A stretch of DNA of 64,000 nucleotides from Alphaproteobacteria bacterium (GCA_947473475.1 CANJBZ010000014.1:1-64000), one strand, 5' to 3'. Positions 7,991 through 17,480 are shown, counted from the stretch's first letter. Notes: generated by a model not told the origin, from the sequence alone. Program-made: numbers and translations.

Positions 7991-10078
7991 GTAGCGGACG
8001 GCTTCGTCCCGCCCGAACAGATAGAGCAAGACCCTCAATGCTTCCCCGCGTGGCGATTTCAAACCGGGATCGCGCGAGAGGATCAGGCGTGCGTCGTCAC
8101 GCGCCGCTGCCAGAAGCTCCCCATGAACGGCCACATCGGCAAAGTGGAAATCGGGAAGGCCGCTTTGCTTGGTGCCCATCAGCTCGCCGGCGCCTCGCAG
8201 CCGCAGGTCTTCCTCAGCAATGACAAAGCCGTCGTCGGTCGCACGAAGAGCGGCCAGCCGCTGCTTGGCGACGGCGCCCAGAGGCGGGTGATAGACGAGC
8301 AGGCAGGTCGACTTCGCCGAGCCCCGCCCGACGCGGCCGCGAAGCTGATGCAATTGCGCCAGCCCAAATCGCTCGGCGTGTTCCACAACCATGATCGAGG
8401 CCTGCGGAACATCCACCCCCACCTCGATGACCGTTGTCGCCACCAGCACGGATGTTTCTCCCGCCTTGAAAGCGGCCATGGCGGCGTCGCGCTCAGCCCC
8501 TTTCAGGCGCCCGTGTACAAGGCCCACGCGTCCGCCCAACGCTTCGCGCAGCATTGTCGCGCGTTCCGCAGCCGCGGCGAGATCGGATTTTTCGGATTCT
8601 TCGACCAGCGGGCACACCCAATAAGCGCGCGCGCCATTGGCCAGTGCGCGCTTCAAACCGTCGATCACTTCATCCAGCCGCGCGGCCGGAAGCACGCGCG
8701 TTTCGACGGGGCGGCGGCCCGGCGGCTTTCCCGTCAGGCGGGAGACATCCATGTCGCCATACGCGGTCAGTTGCAGCGTGCGCGGGATGGGCGTCGCCGT
8801 CATCACCAGCACATCGGCGGGGCGCTCGCCCTTGCCTTGAAGCTGCATCCGTTGATGCACACCGAAGCGGTGCTGTTCGTCCACCACAGCGACAGCCATG
8901 TCTTTGAACGTCACATCTTCGGAAAAGATGGCGTGCGTGCCGACCAGAATGTCGATCTCGCCTGCTTCCAACGCTGCGAGAATTCCTGTGCGCACCAGAC
9001 CTTTTTCGCGCCCCGTCAGCAACGCGATCCGCACGCCCGCCGCTTCGGCCATCCCTGCCAGCGATGCCATATGCTGCCGCGCCAGAATTTCCGTCGGCGC
9101 CATGAACGCGCCCTGGCAGCCGGCCTCCACCGCATGCAACAGCGCCGCCATTGCGACGACGGTTTTGCCCGATCCGACATCGCCTTGCAGCAGGCGGATC
9201 ATGCGCGAGTCCGATTCCATATCGGCGTCGATATCCGCGATGGATTTCTCCTGTGCTTCCGTCAGTTGAAAGGGCAGAGCGGCAAACGCTTTCGCGCGCA
9301 ACGCGCCTTTGCTCTTCAGGGAACGTCCCGGCAGGCGGCGAACGGAGTCGCGGATCAAAGCCAGCGCAAGCTGGTTGGCAAGCAATTCGTCATAGGCCAG
9401 CCGCATCCGCGGCAGCGCCAACAGATCCAGATCGGCCGCGTTCTTCGGCGCATGGGCCGCTTTCAGCGCCGCTGCAAAATCGGGCCAACCCTCACGCGCG
9501 CGGTATGGTTCATCCTGCCACTCCGGCAAGGCGGGCGCCCGCTCGAGCGCATTGCGCACGGCTTTGGCGAGCGTGCGCGGCGGCAGCGCCTCGGTCGTGC
9601 GGTAGACGGGCTCGACCTCCGGGATGGAGTCCGCTTCGTCCTCCGCCACGATGAAATCGGGATGGGCCATTTGCAGCCGGCCATTGAAGCTGTCGAGCCG
9701 CCCGGACACGATACGCCGCGTGCCGGGGGGCAGCACCTTTTGGATGTGCTCCTCATGCGGCGTGAAGAAAACAATCTCCATCGCCGCCGTGTCGTCCGTC
9801 ACCAGCACGCGGTAAGGGAGTTTCCGCCCCCTCACCGCCGGAACGTGATCCAGCACGTTCACCGTTACGGTCACGATCTGCCCCGGCTCGGCGGCGATCA
9901 GCTTGGGGCGATAGCTGCGGTCGATCAGACTGAACGGCAGGTGGAAGATCAGATCAGCCAGCCGCGGCGGGTTGCCCTCGGTGTTCAGCACCTTGCCGAT
10001 CAGCTTCTCGATCTTCGGCCCGACGCCGGGCAGAACCCGCGCCTCTGCAAACAACGGATTGAGAATCGCCGGTCGCAT
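7976..10078 (-). CDS. recG: ATP-dependent DNA helicase RecG
   Basis: Branch-migration helicase that remodels stalled replication forks and Holliday junctions. 700 residues with start ATG at 10078, chosen because RecG homology (LPGVGPKIEKL) begins there and the 17 residues before it look unrelated. The N-terminal wedge/OB domain spans about 1-250. Walker A is GDVGSGKT near residue 300, the DEAD-like box VVDEQHRFGVHQR follows, then TATPIPRTL, and the helicase C-domain has the RecG-type LHQLRGRVGRG. It is divergent from sdhE and mfd, a common alphaproteobacterial arrangement. Confidence 0.96.
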   Translation of the reverse strand: MRPAILNPLFAEARVLPGVGPKIEKLIGKVLNTEGNPPRLADLIFHLPFSLIDRSYRPKLIAAEPGQIVTVTVNVLDHVPAVRGRKLPYRVLVTDDTAAMEIVFFTPHEEHIQKVLPPGTRRIVSGRLDSFNGRLQMAHPDFIVAEDEADSIPEVEPVYRTTEALPPRTLAKAVRNALERAPALPEWQDEPYRAREGWPDFAAALKAAHAPKNAADLDLLALPRMRLAYDELLANQLALALIRDSVRRLPGRSLKSKGALRAKAFAALPFQLTEAQEKSIADIDADMESDSRMIRLLQGDVGSGKTVVAMAALLHAVEAGCQGAFMAPTEILARQHMASLAGMAEAAGVRIALLTGREKGLVRTGILAALEAGEIDILVGTHAIFSEDVTFKDMAVAVVDEQHRFGVHQRMQLQGKGERPADVLVMTATPIPRTLQLTAYGDMDVSRLTGKPPGRRPVETRVLPAARLDEVIDGLKRALANGARAYWVCPLVEESEKSDLAAAAERATMLREALGGRVGLVHGRLKGAERDAAMAAFKAGETSVLVATTVIEVGVDVPQASIMVVEHAERFGLAQLHQLRGRVGRGSAKSTCLLVYHPPLGAVAKQRLAALRATDDGFVIAEEDLRLRGAGELMGTKQSGLPDFHFADVAVHGELLAAARDDARLILSRDPGLKSPRGEALRVLLYLFGRDEAVRYLRTG

Positions 10079-10149
10079 GGTTCCCAATTGTAGCGGGTTG
10101 GGCTCACGGCAACATTGTCCGCGCCCCATTTTCCGCGTTATAGCGATGC

Positions 10150-10422
10150 ATGGATGTCATGGATGAGATCGAAGTCCGTCGCAAGCGAGCACTTTTCCGC
10201 GCGCAACGGCGTGGATTCCGCGAACTCGACCTGATCTTTGCCCAATTCGCCGAAGAACACTTGCCGACGCTGGTCGAACCGGACCTTACCCATTTCGAGG
10301 CGCTGCTTTCGATCCCCGATTGGGAGATTTTCGGCTGGATCATGGGCCACGAGCCCGTGCCCGACGCTTACAACGATCCCGTTTTTGCGCAGCTTTGCGC
10401 CTACCGCCCCAACTTCGTTTAA
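10150..10422 (+). CDS. sdhE: Succinate dehydrogenase flavinylation factor SdhE
   Basis: Small cytosolic protein (90 residues) that helps attach FAD covalently to the SdhA flavoprotein. It carries the family hallmark RGFRELDLI (RGxxE motif near residue 21) and the WEIFGWIMG segment of the five-helix fold. ATG at 10150 follows the recG-sdhE intergenic region, which must hold divergent promoters. The stop is three bases before mfd, so the two are probably cotranscribed. recG-sdhE-mfd is a known conserved trio. Confidence 0.93.
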   Translation: MDVMDEIEVRRKRALFRAQRRGFRELDLIFAQFAEEHLPTLVEPDLTHFEALLSIPDWEIFGWIMGHEPVPDAYNDPVFAQLCAYRPNFV

Positions 10423-10425
10423 ATC

Positions 10426-13400
10426 ATGGTCGAACGTCTCACAGCGATAGCCCGGTCGCCCGGCCGTATCACCGTCACCGGCGCCCCTGAAGGCTACGAC
10501 TCCTACGCCGCCGCCGAAGCAGCCAAGCGCGAGCAGAAGCTTGTGCTGTTTGTGGCGGCCGACGACTCGCGCGCCGCCGCCGCGCTGGAAGCCGCTCGCT
10601 TCTTCGCGCCCGAACTTCAGGTTCTGTATTTCCCGGCCTGGGATTGCCTCCCTTACGACCGCGTTGGTCCGCGCTCCGATATCGAGAGCCAAAGGCTGGC
10701 GGCGCTTTCCGTATTGGCCGCGCGGGGTGACAAGGCCGGCCCAGCCCTCGTGATCACCACCACCAACGCGCTCATCCAGCGGGTGCCGCCGCGCGAATTT
10801 GTCGCCGGCGCCAGCTTCCTCGCGACGGCAGGCAAGCGGGTGGACCGTGACGCGCTGCTGAAATTCCTGGTCCGCAACGCCTACAGCAGCACCGGCACGG
10901 TGCGCGAGCCCGGCGAGTTCGCGCTGCGCGGCGGTATCATCGATCTGTGGCCGCCGGGCAGCGCAGAGCCGTTGCGTCTGGATTTCTTCGGCGATGATCT
11001 GGAAACCATCCGCCGCTTCGATGCGGAATCCCAGCTTACGACGGGTACGGAAGAACGCATTGCGCTGCTTCCCGCCAGCGAAACGCCGCTCGATCCGGCC
11101 TCCATCAGCCGCTTCCGTACCGGTTACATCACGGCGTTCGGCGCGGTGACCGATGGCGATCCGCTGTACGGCGCCATCAGCGAAGGCCGCAAGCACGCGG
11201 GGCAGGAGCACTGGCTGCCGCTGTTTCACGAAAAGCTCGAAACGCTGTTCGATTATGCCGGCCGCGCGCAGGTGTTCCTGAGCCCCCATGTGGACGAGGC
11301 CCGCAAGGCGCGCGCCGAACTGATCGCCGATTACTATTTGACACGCGAACAATTGCGTCAGGGCGCGGCGGATAAGAAAGAGTCGGGCGGTGCGCCGTAC
11401 AAACCGCTGAAGCCGGACGCGCTCTATCTCACCGAACGCGAGTGGGAAGCAGCGCTGCACAGCCGCCCCGTGCGCGTGCTCTCGCCGTTTACCGGGCCGG
11501 ACACGCCTACCTCCACCGATGCTGGTGGCCGTCCCGGACGCGACTTCGCGCCCGAACGCGCCCAGGAAGGCGGAACCGCCGAAGGTCTTGGCCGTGTCAA
11601 CGTCTTTGAAATGGCAGCCGCGCACATCGCGGCCCTGCAGCAAAGCGGCAAACGCGTCATCGTGGGTTGCTGGACCGAAGGGTCGGCAGACCGCATGGGC
11701 GGCGTCCTCGCCGATCACGGCGTCACCGCGCTCAAGCAAATCGCCGATTGGCGTGAAGCCGCCGCTTTGCACAAAACCGCCGTCGGCCTTGCGGTCATCG
11801 GTATCGAGCACGGCTTCGAAGGCACTGATTTCGCGGTCCTCACCGAACAGGACGTGCTCGGCGACCGCATGGTGCGTTCGCGCGGGCGGCAGCGGCGCTC
11901 GCAGAATTTCCTCTCGGAAGCCTCCGCGCTCACGCCGGGCGATCTCGTCACCCATATCGAGCACGGCATCGGGCGCTATCTCGGGCTCAAAGCCATTGAG
12001 GTGCAGTCCGAACCGCACGATTGCCTGGAACTGCAATATGACGGCGGCAAGCTGTTCCTGCCCGTGGAGAACATCGAGCTTCTGACGCGCTTCGGCTCGG
12101 AAGACAGCGGCGTGCAGCTCGACAAATTAGGCGGCGTCGGCTGGCAGACGCGCAAGGCGCGCATGAAGCAGCGCGTGCGCGAAATGGCCGCCGAGCTGAT
12201 CCGCATCGCCGCCGCCCGCGCCATGAAGGAAATGCCGGCGGTCGATCCGCCCGAGCATGCCTATGACGAATTCTGCGCCCGCTTCCCCTACGTGGAAACC
12301 GAGGATCAGGAAAAAGCCATTGGCGACGTCATCGAAGATCTCGCCAAGGGGCGGCCGATGGACCGGCTGGTCTGCGGCGATGTGGGCTTCGGCAAAACGG
12401 AAGTGGCGTTGCGCGCGGCCTTCGTCATGGCGATGTCGGGCAAGCAGGTGGCCGTCGTCGTGCCCACCACGCTACTGGCGCGCCAGCATTTTCGCACCTT
12501 CCGCGCCCGCTTCGCTGGCCTGCCGCTCAAGGTCGCGCAGTTGTCCCGCTTCACGCTGCCGAAAGACGCAAAGGACGCCAAGGCCGGCCTTGCGAGCGGC
12601 GATCTGGATATCATTGTCGGCACGCACGCGCTGCTCGCCCAAAGCATTGAGTTCGCGCGGCTTGGCCTTGTCATCGTGGACGAGGAACAGCATTTCGGCG
12701 TCAACCACAAAGAGCGGCTGAAGAGCCTCAAAGCCGACGTGCATGTGCTGACGCTGACCGCCACGCCCATTCCGCGCACGCTACAATTGGCGCTATCGGG
12801 TGTGCGCGATCTGTCGCTGATCACCACCCCGCCGGTGGACCGCTTGGCGGTGCGCACCTATGTGACGCCGTTCGATCCCATGACCATCCGCGAGGCGCTG
12901 CTGCGCGAACATTATCGCGGCGGCCAAAGTTTCTATGTCGTGCCACGCATTGCCGATCTGGCGCAGGCCGCCGAATTTCTGAAAGAAACCGTGCCGGAAG
13001 TGAAAACCGCCGTCGCGCACGGACAGATCGGCGCGGCGCAGCTCGAAGACACCATGACCGCTTTCTACGACGGCAAGATCGACGTGCTCGTCTCCACCAA
13101 CATCGTGGAATCCGGCCTCGACATTCCCACTGCCAACACGCTGGTCATCCATCGCGCCGATATGTTCGGCCTGGCGCAGTTGTACCAATTGCGCGGACGC
13201 ATCGGCCGCGCCAAACAGCGAGCCTATGCCTATCTGACGACGCCCGCCGACAAGAAGCTGACCGAAGGCGCGCAGCGGCGGCTGCAAGTGCTGCAATCCC
13301 TCGACAATCTGGGCGCGGGCTTTGCGGTGGCAAGCCACGATCTGGACATTCGCGGCGCTGGCAATCTGTTGGGCGACGAGCAATCGGGCCATGTGCGCGA

Positions 13401-13941
13401 GGTCGGCATCGAGCTGTATCAGAGCATGCTGGAAGAAGCCGTTGCCTCGATGCGCGAGGGGCGCATGGACGAGGAGATCGCCGACACCTGGTCGCCGACG
13501 ATCAGCCTCGGCGCCGCCGTGCTGATCCCCGAAACCTATGTGCCCGATCTGAACGTGCGCATGGCGCTTTACCGCCGTCTGTCCGAATTGGACGACACCC
13601 GCGCCATCGACAGCTTCGCCGCCGAACTGATCGACCGCTTTGGGCCCCTCCCCGAAGAGGTGGAGCACCTTTTCAAGATCGTCCACATCAAGCGCCACTG
13701 CCGCATCGCCATGGTGGAAAAGGTGGAAGCCGGCCCCAAAGGCGCCACGCTGACCTTCCGCAACAGCGCCTATCCCAACCCGCTCGGCTTGGTGAAACTC
13801 ATCACCGAACACGCCGGCACGATGAAAGTGCGCCCGGATCAGAAGGTCGTGGTGATGCGCAACTGGCCGACGCCGGAGGCGCGGCTGAAGGGCGCAGAGG
13901 CGCTACTGGCGCAATTGGCGCGGCTGGCAAAGGCCGCGTAA
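10426..13941 (+). CDS. mfd: Transcription-repair coupling factor Mfd
   Basis: Translocase that removes RNA polymerase stalled at DNA damage and recruits UvrA. 1171 residues, normal length. The UvrB-like N-terminal region (about 1-330) is followed by a linker. The RNA-polymerase-interacting CarD-like domain starts near residue 503 (GDLVTHIEHGIGRYLGL). Walker A GDVGFGKTEVA begins at residue 651, the DEEQHFGV box lies near 750, TATPIPRTL follows, and the TRCF C-terminal domain ends the protein. It starts three bases after sdhE. A decayed copy of its last codons lies at 20333-20440. Confidence 0.96.
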   Translation: MVERLTAIARSPGRITVTGAPEGYDSYAAAEAAKREQKLVLFVAADDSRAAAALEAARFFAPELQVLYFPAWDCLPYDRVGPRSDIESQRLAALSVLAARGDKAGPALVITTTNALIQRVPPREFVAGASFLATAGKRVDRDALLKFLVRNAYSSTGTVREPGEFALRGGIIDLWPPGSAEPLRLDFFGDDLETIRRFDAESQLTTGTEERIALLPASETPLDPASISRFRTGYITAFGAVTDGDPLYGAISEGRKHAGQEHWLPLFHEKLETLFDYAGRAQVFLSPHVDEARKARAELIADYYLTREQLRQGAADKKESGGAPYKPLKPDALYLTEREWEAALHSRPVRVLSPFTGPDTPTSTDAGGRPGRDFAPERAQEGGTAEGLGRVNVFEMAAAHIAALQQSGKRVIVGCWTEGSADRMGGVLADHGVTALKQIADWREAAALHKTAVGLAVIGIEHGFEGTDFAVLTEQDVLGDRMVRSRGRQRRSQNFLSEASALTPGDLVTHIEHGIGRYLGLKAIEVQSEPHDCLELQYDGGKLFLPVENIELLTRFGSEDSGVQLDKLGGVGWQTRKARMKQRVREMAAELIRIAAARAMKEMPAVDPPEHAYDEFCARFPYVETEDQEKAIGDVIEDLAKGRPMDRLVCGDVGFGKTEVALRAAFVMAMSGKQVAVVVPTTLLARQHFRTFRARFAGLPLKVAQLSRFTLPKDAKDAKAGLASGDLDIIVGTHALLAQSIEFARLGLVIVDEEQHFGVNHKERLKSLKADVHVLTLTATPIPRTLQLALSGVRDLSLITTPPVDRLAVRTYVTPFDPMTIREALLREHYRGGQSFYVVPRIADLAQAAEFLKETVPEVKTAVAHGQIGAAQLEDTMTAFYDGKIDVLVSTNIVESGLDIPTANTLVIHRADMFGLAQLYQLRGRIGRAKQRAYAYLTTPADKKLTEGAQRRLQVLQSLDNLGAGFAVASHDLDIRGAGNLLGDEQSGHVREVGIELYQSMLEEAVASMREGRMDEEIADTWSPTISLGAAVLIPETYVPDLNVRMALYRRLSELDDTRAIDSFAAELIDRFGPLPEEVEHLFKIVHIKRHCRIAMVEKVEAGPKGATLTFRNSAYPNPLGLVKLITEHAGTMKVRPDQKVVVMRNWPTPEARLKGAEALLAQLARLAKAA

Positions 13942-13977
13942 GCGAAGCCTTCACGCAGCAGAGAGTTTGATGGACCG

Positions 13978-14082
13978 CCCCCTCACCCTAACCCTCTCCC
14001 CGAACGGGGAGAGGGAAGCGCGCACGAAAATCCCTCTCCCCCAGCGGGGGAGAGGGCCGGGGTGAGGGGGCGGTCTATCCAC
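13978..14082. repeat. Palindromic CCCTCACCC...GGGTGAGGG repeat
   Basis: Follows mfd. CCCCCTCACCCTAACCCTCT on the left is matched by its complement ending GGGTGAGGGGG on the right, with inner GGGGAGAGGG / CCCTCTCCCC hairpins. The same family recurs around 40296-40334, 40426-40464 and 47517-47612. It sits between the 3' ends of mfd and the cupin gene and may serve as their terminator. Confidence 0.85.
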
Positions 14083-14172
14083 CCGAATAGCGTCTCAGTT
14101 TGATCGCCACGCATTTCGGTGGGCCATTGGCGAAAGTCGCTGCGGAGGCGAATACGGCATGCCCCAGGCGCT

Positions 14173-15009
14173 TCACTTCACGTCGTAGTTCACGGCGAAG
14201 TAGCCGATCGAGCCGGTTTTCGACGTGTCTTTCCACTGGTGCGGAGTCTTGGCGGGGATGGTGATTACATCGCCCACGGTCAGGTGATGATTGGCGCCGC
14301 CCTCGATGCCCGCTCCGCGCGTCTGGCCGGGGCCGTCCGCCTTCGGATCGATCAGCTTGCCGCCGGTGAGGAATTCCGCTTCGCCATCCCTGATGATGAA
14401 GACGTGGTTGGTGTTGGCGTGAATCTCTGAGCCGCGCTGCATACCGCGATTGGCGATGACGGTCAGACCTTCTTCTTCGATGATGCGCCCGCCCTTGACG
14501 AAGGTCGCTGCAATCTTGTCGTGGTCGATGTATTTGACCGTCGGCGGAAAACGAAACCCGGGCGTGTTGTCGAAATTCACGGCGTAATAGGCGATTGAGC
14601 CGGTCTTAGAGGTGTCTTTCCACTGGTGCGGAGTCTTGGCGGGGATGGTGATCACGTCGCCCTTGCTTAGGTGATGGCTGACTCCGCCCTCGATACCGGT
14701 GCCGCGCGTCTGGCCGGGGCCGTCCACTTTCGCGCCGACCAGCTTGCCGTCGGTGATGAACTCCGCTTCGCCCTCCTGGATGATGAACACATGGTTGGTA
14801 TCGTCGTGCATCTCAGAGCCGCGCCCCATGACGCGCTGGGCGATGACGATCAAACCTTCATCCTTCAGGACTTGCTCGCCCTTAGCGAAGCTGGCCGCCA
14901 TCTTGGCGTGGTCGACGGTATGCACCTGCGCCGGAAACCCGGCAGCGAGACCTGCCGTTGCCAGAGCCACGGTCGAAAGCATCGCGGTGAGTGCGAGCGG
15001 ATATTTCAT
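14173..15009 (-). CDS. Exported two-domain cupin protein
   Basis: 278 residues with a signal peptide (MKYPLALTAMLSTVALATAG) followed by two tandem cupin domains of about 120 residues. Each has a metal-binding-like GSEMHDDTNHVF or GSEIHANTNHVF segment and a GDVITIPAKTPHQWKDTSKT segment that is identical in both. The strong identity between repeats suggests recent internal duplication or conversion. ATG at 15009 is chosen over the one at 15033 because AAGGGG lies upstream and the signal peptide begins there. Likely periplasmic; ligand unknown. Confidence 0.78.
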   Translation of the reverse strand: MKYPLALTAMLSTVALATAGLAAGFPAQVHTVDHAKMAASFAKGEQVLKDEGLIVIAQRVMGRGSEMHDDTNHVFIIQEGEAEFITDGKLVGAKVDGPGQTRGTGIEGGVSHHLSKGDVITIPAKTPHQWKDTSKTGSIAYYAVNFDNTPGFRFPPTVKYIDHDKIAATFVKGGRIIEEEGLTVIANRGMQRGSEIHANTNHVFIIRDGEAEFLTGGKLIDPKADGPGQTRGAGIEGGANHHLTVGDVITIPAKTPHQWKDTSKTGSIGYFAVNYDVK

Positions 15010-15077
15010 AAGCGGCCCCTTGGTTGGCGTCATCGAAAGTCAGTTTAGCGCAGACCTCCAAAGAGGCCGAGACGAAT

Positions 15078-15485
15078 TCAGCCCGGTCCCTTGGTGTACG
15101 TCACGCGGGGTGAAAGACCGATCTGTTCGTAGCGCAGCCCATCGGACGGCCGGTCGAGCCGCCGCAGATAGACTCCTGTGGGACTGCTTTTGTCGGGCCA
15201 GCCGGTAGCCGTCACCTTGTCGCCGTATTTGAAGGTCGTCTTCGATATGCCGACGTCCACGAGTTCGTGGAGATTATCCATTTCCAGCCGCCATATCTGC
15301 TTTCCGCCGGACGGCGCGGTGACCGCGATCATCAGGACGGGATGCGGGTTGGAGAAGTGGTATTCCTCAACCGTGCCCTCGGCCGTCACGGAGCGGTTCT
15401 GGTCATAAGCGCTCAGGGAATGGTGCGCCTGCGCCACGGACGCGACGAGGCAGAGCCCCAAGATCGGTCCAGTCCATTTCCGCAT
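15078..15485 (-). CDS. DUF6152-type exported protein
   Basis: 135 residues with a signal peptide ending in QAHHS, then HSLSAYDQNRSVTAEGTVEEY and a NPHPVLMIAV core, the pattern of the DUF6152 family (small exported OB-like proteins of unknown function starting 'HHSxxxYD'). ATG at 15485 is preferred over the start at 15509 because GGAG lies seven bases upstream. The first six residues (MRKWTG) and the preceding ~70 bases are shared with the hydrolase gene starting at 17329, although the mature proteins are unrelated. Confidence 0.75.
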   Translation of the reverse strand: MRKWTGPILGLCLVASVAQAHHSLSAYDQNRSVTAEGTVEEYHFSNPHPVLMIAVTAPSGGKQIWRLEMDNLHELVDVGISKTTFKYGDKVTATGWPDKSSPTGVYLRRLDRPSDGLRYEQIGLSPRVTYTKGPG

Positions 15486-15556
15486 GTTTCGTCTCCGCAT
15501 CGTCTTCAACCCCGAAGCTACCGCACTCCGCGCGGCCTGAACAACGGAGAGTTATG
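15486..15556 (-). promoter_or_regulatory. Leader shared with the 17.3-kb hydrolase gene (copy A)
   Basis: Read on the plus strand, the stretch just beyond the DUF6152 start (TCGTCTCCGC.TCGT.TTCAAC, then GCTACCGC, then CTGAACAACGG.G.GTTA) matches 17330-17400 in the same order and nearly the same spacing. Conserved non-coding sequence in front of two unrelated genes suggests a common promoter or operator, or a duplicated leader. No -35/-10 pair is obvious. Confidence 0.5.
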
Positions 15557-15571
15557 AGCACCGGCGCGTTG

Positions 15572-15627
15572 GATCCTCCCCTGCGAAGCGGGGGAGGGGG
15601 ACCATGCGAAGCATGGTGGAGGGGGCC
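15572..15627. repeat. Palindromic repeat with ACCATGCGAAGCATGGT core
   Basis: Two adjacent hairpins: CTCCCCTGCGAAGCGGGGGAG and ACCATGCGAAGCATGGT, followed by GGAGGGGGCC. A near-identical copy ends the 18789-19049 block. It lies immediately downstream of the hydrolase stop codon. Confidence 0.85.
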
Positions 15628-15640
15628 TTACTCCGTATGT

Positions 15641-17329
15641 TTACTGCCCCGCGCGAAGCTCCACCTTTCCGGCCTCGTCGGCATAGGACCGCACCGAAGT
15701 TTCCGTCAGAAACTTCTCGTCGCGCAGTTTCTCCGCGGCTCTACGGACGCAGGCGACATATGTGTCCCGCCCCATAGTGTCGTTTTGCGCGAGAAGACCC
15801 AGCCGCTGCCATGCCTGGGTCAGCGTTTCGCGTTGGTCGCGCCGGCCATTGTGATTCATATCGACATACATCAACTGGCCGTCCAGCGGTTCCAGCCCTG
15901 CGCCATCGAACGGGGAAAAACTGGTCACACCGGCGCTGCCGGAATTGTTGCCGCGCAACGGCGGAAACGGAAAATATGCCCCGAGCGGACAGGCCGTGTC
16001 CGGCAGAGCGATCGCAGCAGCGGAACTGACGGCGGGATCGTCCGCACGCGATTTTGGCGGCTCGATACCTTTCTCCACCCAGTTGTCCAGAAGATCGACC
16101 GCACTGTCCATCACACGCGACAAGTGTACGACCTGCACATCGCGCTCGCGGTTGTTTTCCAGGTCCTCGTCGCCCTGGTGGCTGACGCCGCGCACCTCAT
16201 ACATGCGGAAAACATTATCCATGCCCTTCTTGCCGAAGAGCTTGGCCATGTTGCGCTTGTTGGTCAGCGCCGTGTCGGAAATGCCGGCCGGCGCATGCTT
16301 CGCATCGAACTCGCCCACGACGACATTGGAATAGACCAGCGGATAAGCCTGGTGCGAAATGATCAAGGTCCTAACGAATTTCGCCTTCTCGTCTGCCGTG
16401 CGGTACAGGACATCCTGCCCGTTCTTGAACAACACCGGCAGGAACAATCCACCGCCCGGATCGTCGCCGATGAATCCGCTGATGGTTTCCTGCCCGTCCG
16501 CGTCCTTGTTGATCTGCGGATCGGATTGGATCGTGTAGTTCAGCCCAAGCGCCGTATAGGTGCCGGCGGAATGGCCCCACCAATAATTGCGCGACGGCTT
16601 CTTCCCCAATCGTTGTTTCAGCATATTTCCCACCAGCCGCACCTCATCGAGGATCAGCTCCGGGACCATGTTGATGTTTTGATCGGTCCACACCGTGCCG
16701 TCGTCCAGCACGGCGGAAAAATCCCCGGGCACAAAGCCATCGGCATTGCGCCGCGTGCGCGCGACCGCAAACCCGTGTTCGAGCATGGAACGTTCATATT
16801 TGTTCGCGTCGAACGGTTTGCCGCCGTCATAATATTCGTTCCACGGACGCAAGGTGCGGCGCAGGAACGATCCCGATCGGCCATGCACCATGACGAAGAC
16901 TTTCCCGTTCCAGTCCTTTTCCGGATAGGTCAGCGTGAGCGAAGTCCCCTTCTCCATTTGATAGGAGAGGATGCCGTGAAAACGCGGGGAATCGACGTTG
17001 CCGAATTGCGTGTAGGTGAAATCCGGCGCCGAGGTGAAATAATTCTGCCGCGCGCCCTCCTTCACGACATAGCCGGAAAGCGTGCCGGAAAGACCGATAT
17101 CGAGCCGATGATATTTTCGTTGCGCGTCGACAAGACCGTAATCGAGCATGCGGCATTCTTCCTGCCCGACCGCTTTGCCGTTCACACTCTTCTTCGGCGC
17201 CATGAACGCATTGCAATTGTCCGCGGAGGGTGCGGCGTTAGTCCCGCCGCTCCCTTGCGGTTGCGCGTGCGAACCCGCCGCAGCAAGAACCGAAATAAGC
17301 GCCAAGAACGTTCCGGTCCACTTCCGCAT
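15641..17329 (-). CDS. Exported alpha/beta hydrolase
   Basis: 562 residues with a signal peptide (MRKWTGTFLALISVLAAAG). The nucleophile elbow is GHSAG in NYWWGHSAGTY near the middle of the protein, preceded by KVFVMVHGRSGSF, which fits the oxyanion-hole strand of an alpha/beta hydrolase. The large size and the NADGFVPGDF segment recall the tannase-like or 'alpha/beta hydrolase domain' exported esterases. The substrate is not identifiable. ATG at 17329 has GGAGACGAGAC in front; the in-frame start at 17353 lacks a ribosome site. It is divergent from an MFS carrier that might import a product (inference). Confidence 0.75.
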   Translation of the reverse strand: MRKWTGTFLALISVLAAAGSHAQPQGSGGTNAAPSADNCNAFMAPKKSVNGKAVGQEECRMLDYGLVDAQRKYHRLDIGLSGTLSGYVVKEGARQNYFTSAPDFTYTQFGNVDSPRFHGILSYQMEKGTSLTLTYPEKDWNGKVFVMVHGRSGSFLRRTLRPWNEYYDGGKPFDANKYERSMLEHGFAVARTRRNADGFVPGDFSAVLDDGTVWTDQNINMVPELILDEVRLVGNMLKQRLGKKPSRNYWWGHSAGTYTALGLNYTIQSDPQINKDADGQETISGFIGDDPGGGLFLPVLFKNGQDVLYRTADEKAKFVRTLIISHQAYPLVYSNVVVGEFDAKHAPAGISDTALTNKRNMAKLFGKKGMDNVFRMYEVRGVSHQGDEDLENNRERDVQVVHLSRVMDSAVDLLDNWVEKGIEPPKSRADDPAVSSAAAIALPDTACPLGAYFPFPPLRGNNSGSAGVTSFSPFDGAGLEPLDGQLMYVDMNHNGRRDQRETLTQAWQRLGLLAQNDTMGRDTYVACVRRAAEKLRDEKFLTETSVRSYADEAGKVELRAGQ

Positions 17330-17400
17330 GTCTCGTCTCCGCGTCGTGTTCAACGGATAAGGCTACCGCCTTCGCATGGGCTGAACAACGGTGCGTTACC
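17330..17400 (-). promoter_or_regulatory. Leader shared with the DUF6152 gene (copy B)
   Basis: Counterpart of 15486-15556: TCGTCTCCGC.TCGT.TTCAAC, GGCTACCGC and CTGAACAACGGTGCGTTA are conserved in order. Copy B lies in the divergent interval between the hydrolase and the MFS gene, so it is the more natural candidate for the original promoter region. Confidence 0.5.
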
Positions 17401-17480
17401 AAGTTCCGCTTTTCCCCATAACAAGCCCTTCGCCCGCTCAACCGTGATAGCGTCCCGGCGCGCCGAGCGATGGGGGGCAT

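Noticed and set aside
8123-10093. Long open frame (656 codons) antisense to recG
   Set aside because: It is antisense to a clear RecG, has no recognisable domain, and consists of Arg/His/Gln-rich sequence typical of the mirror frame of a GC-rich gene.
10138-12036. 632-codon open frame antisense to mfd
   Set aside because: Shadow of mfd in a GC-rich genome; no motif, no ribosome site.
13978-14082. Small protein-coding frames inside GC palindromes
   Set aside because: The sequence is fully explained by hairpins of a dispersed repeat family.
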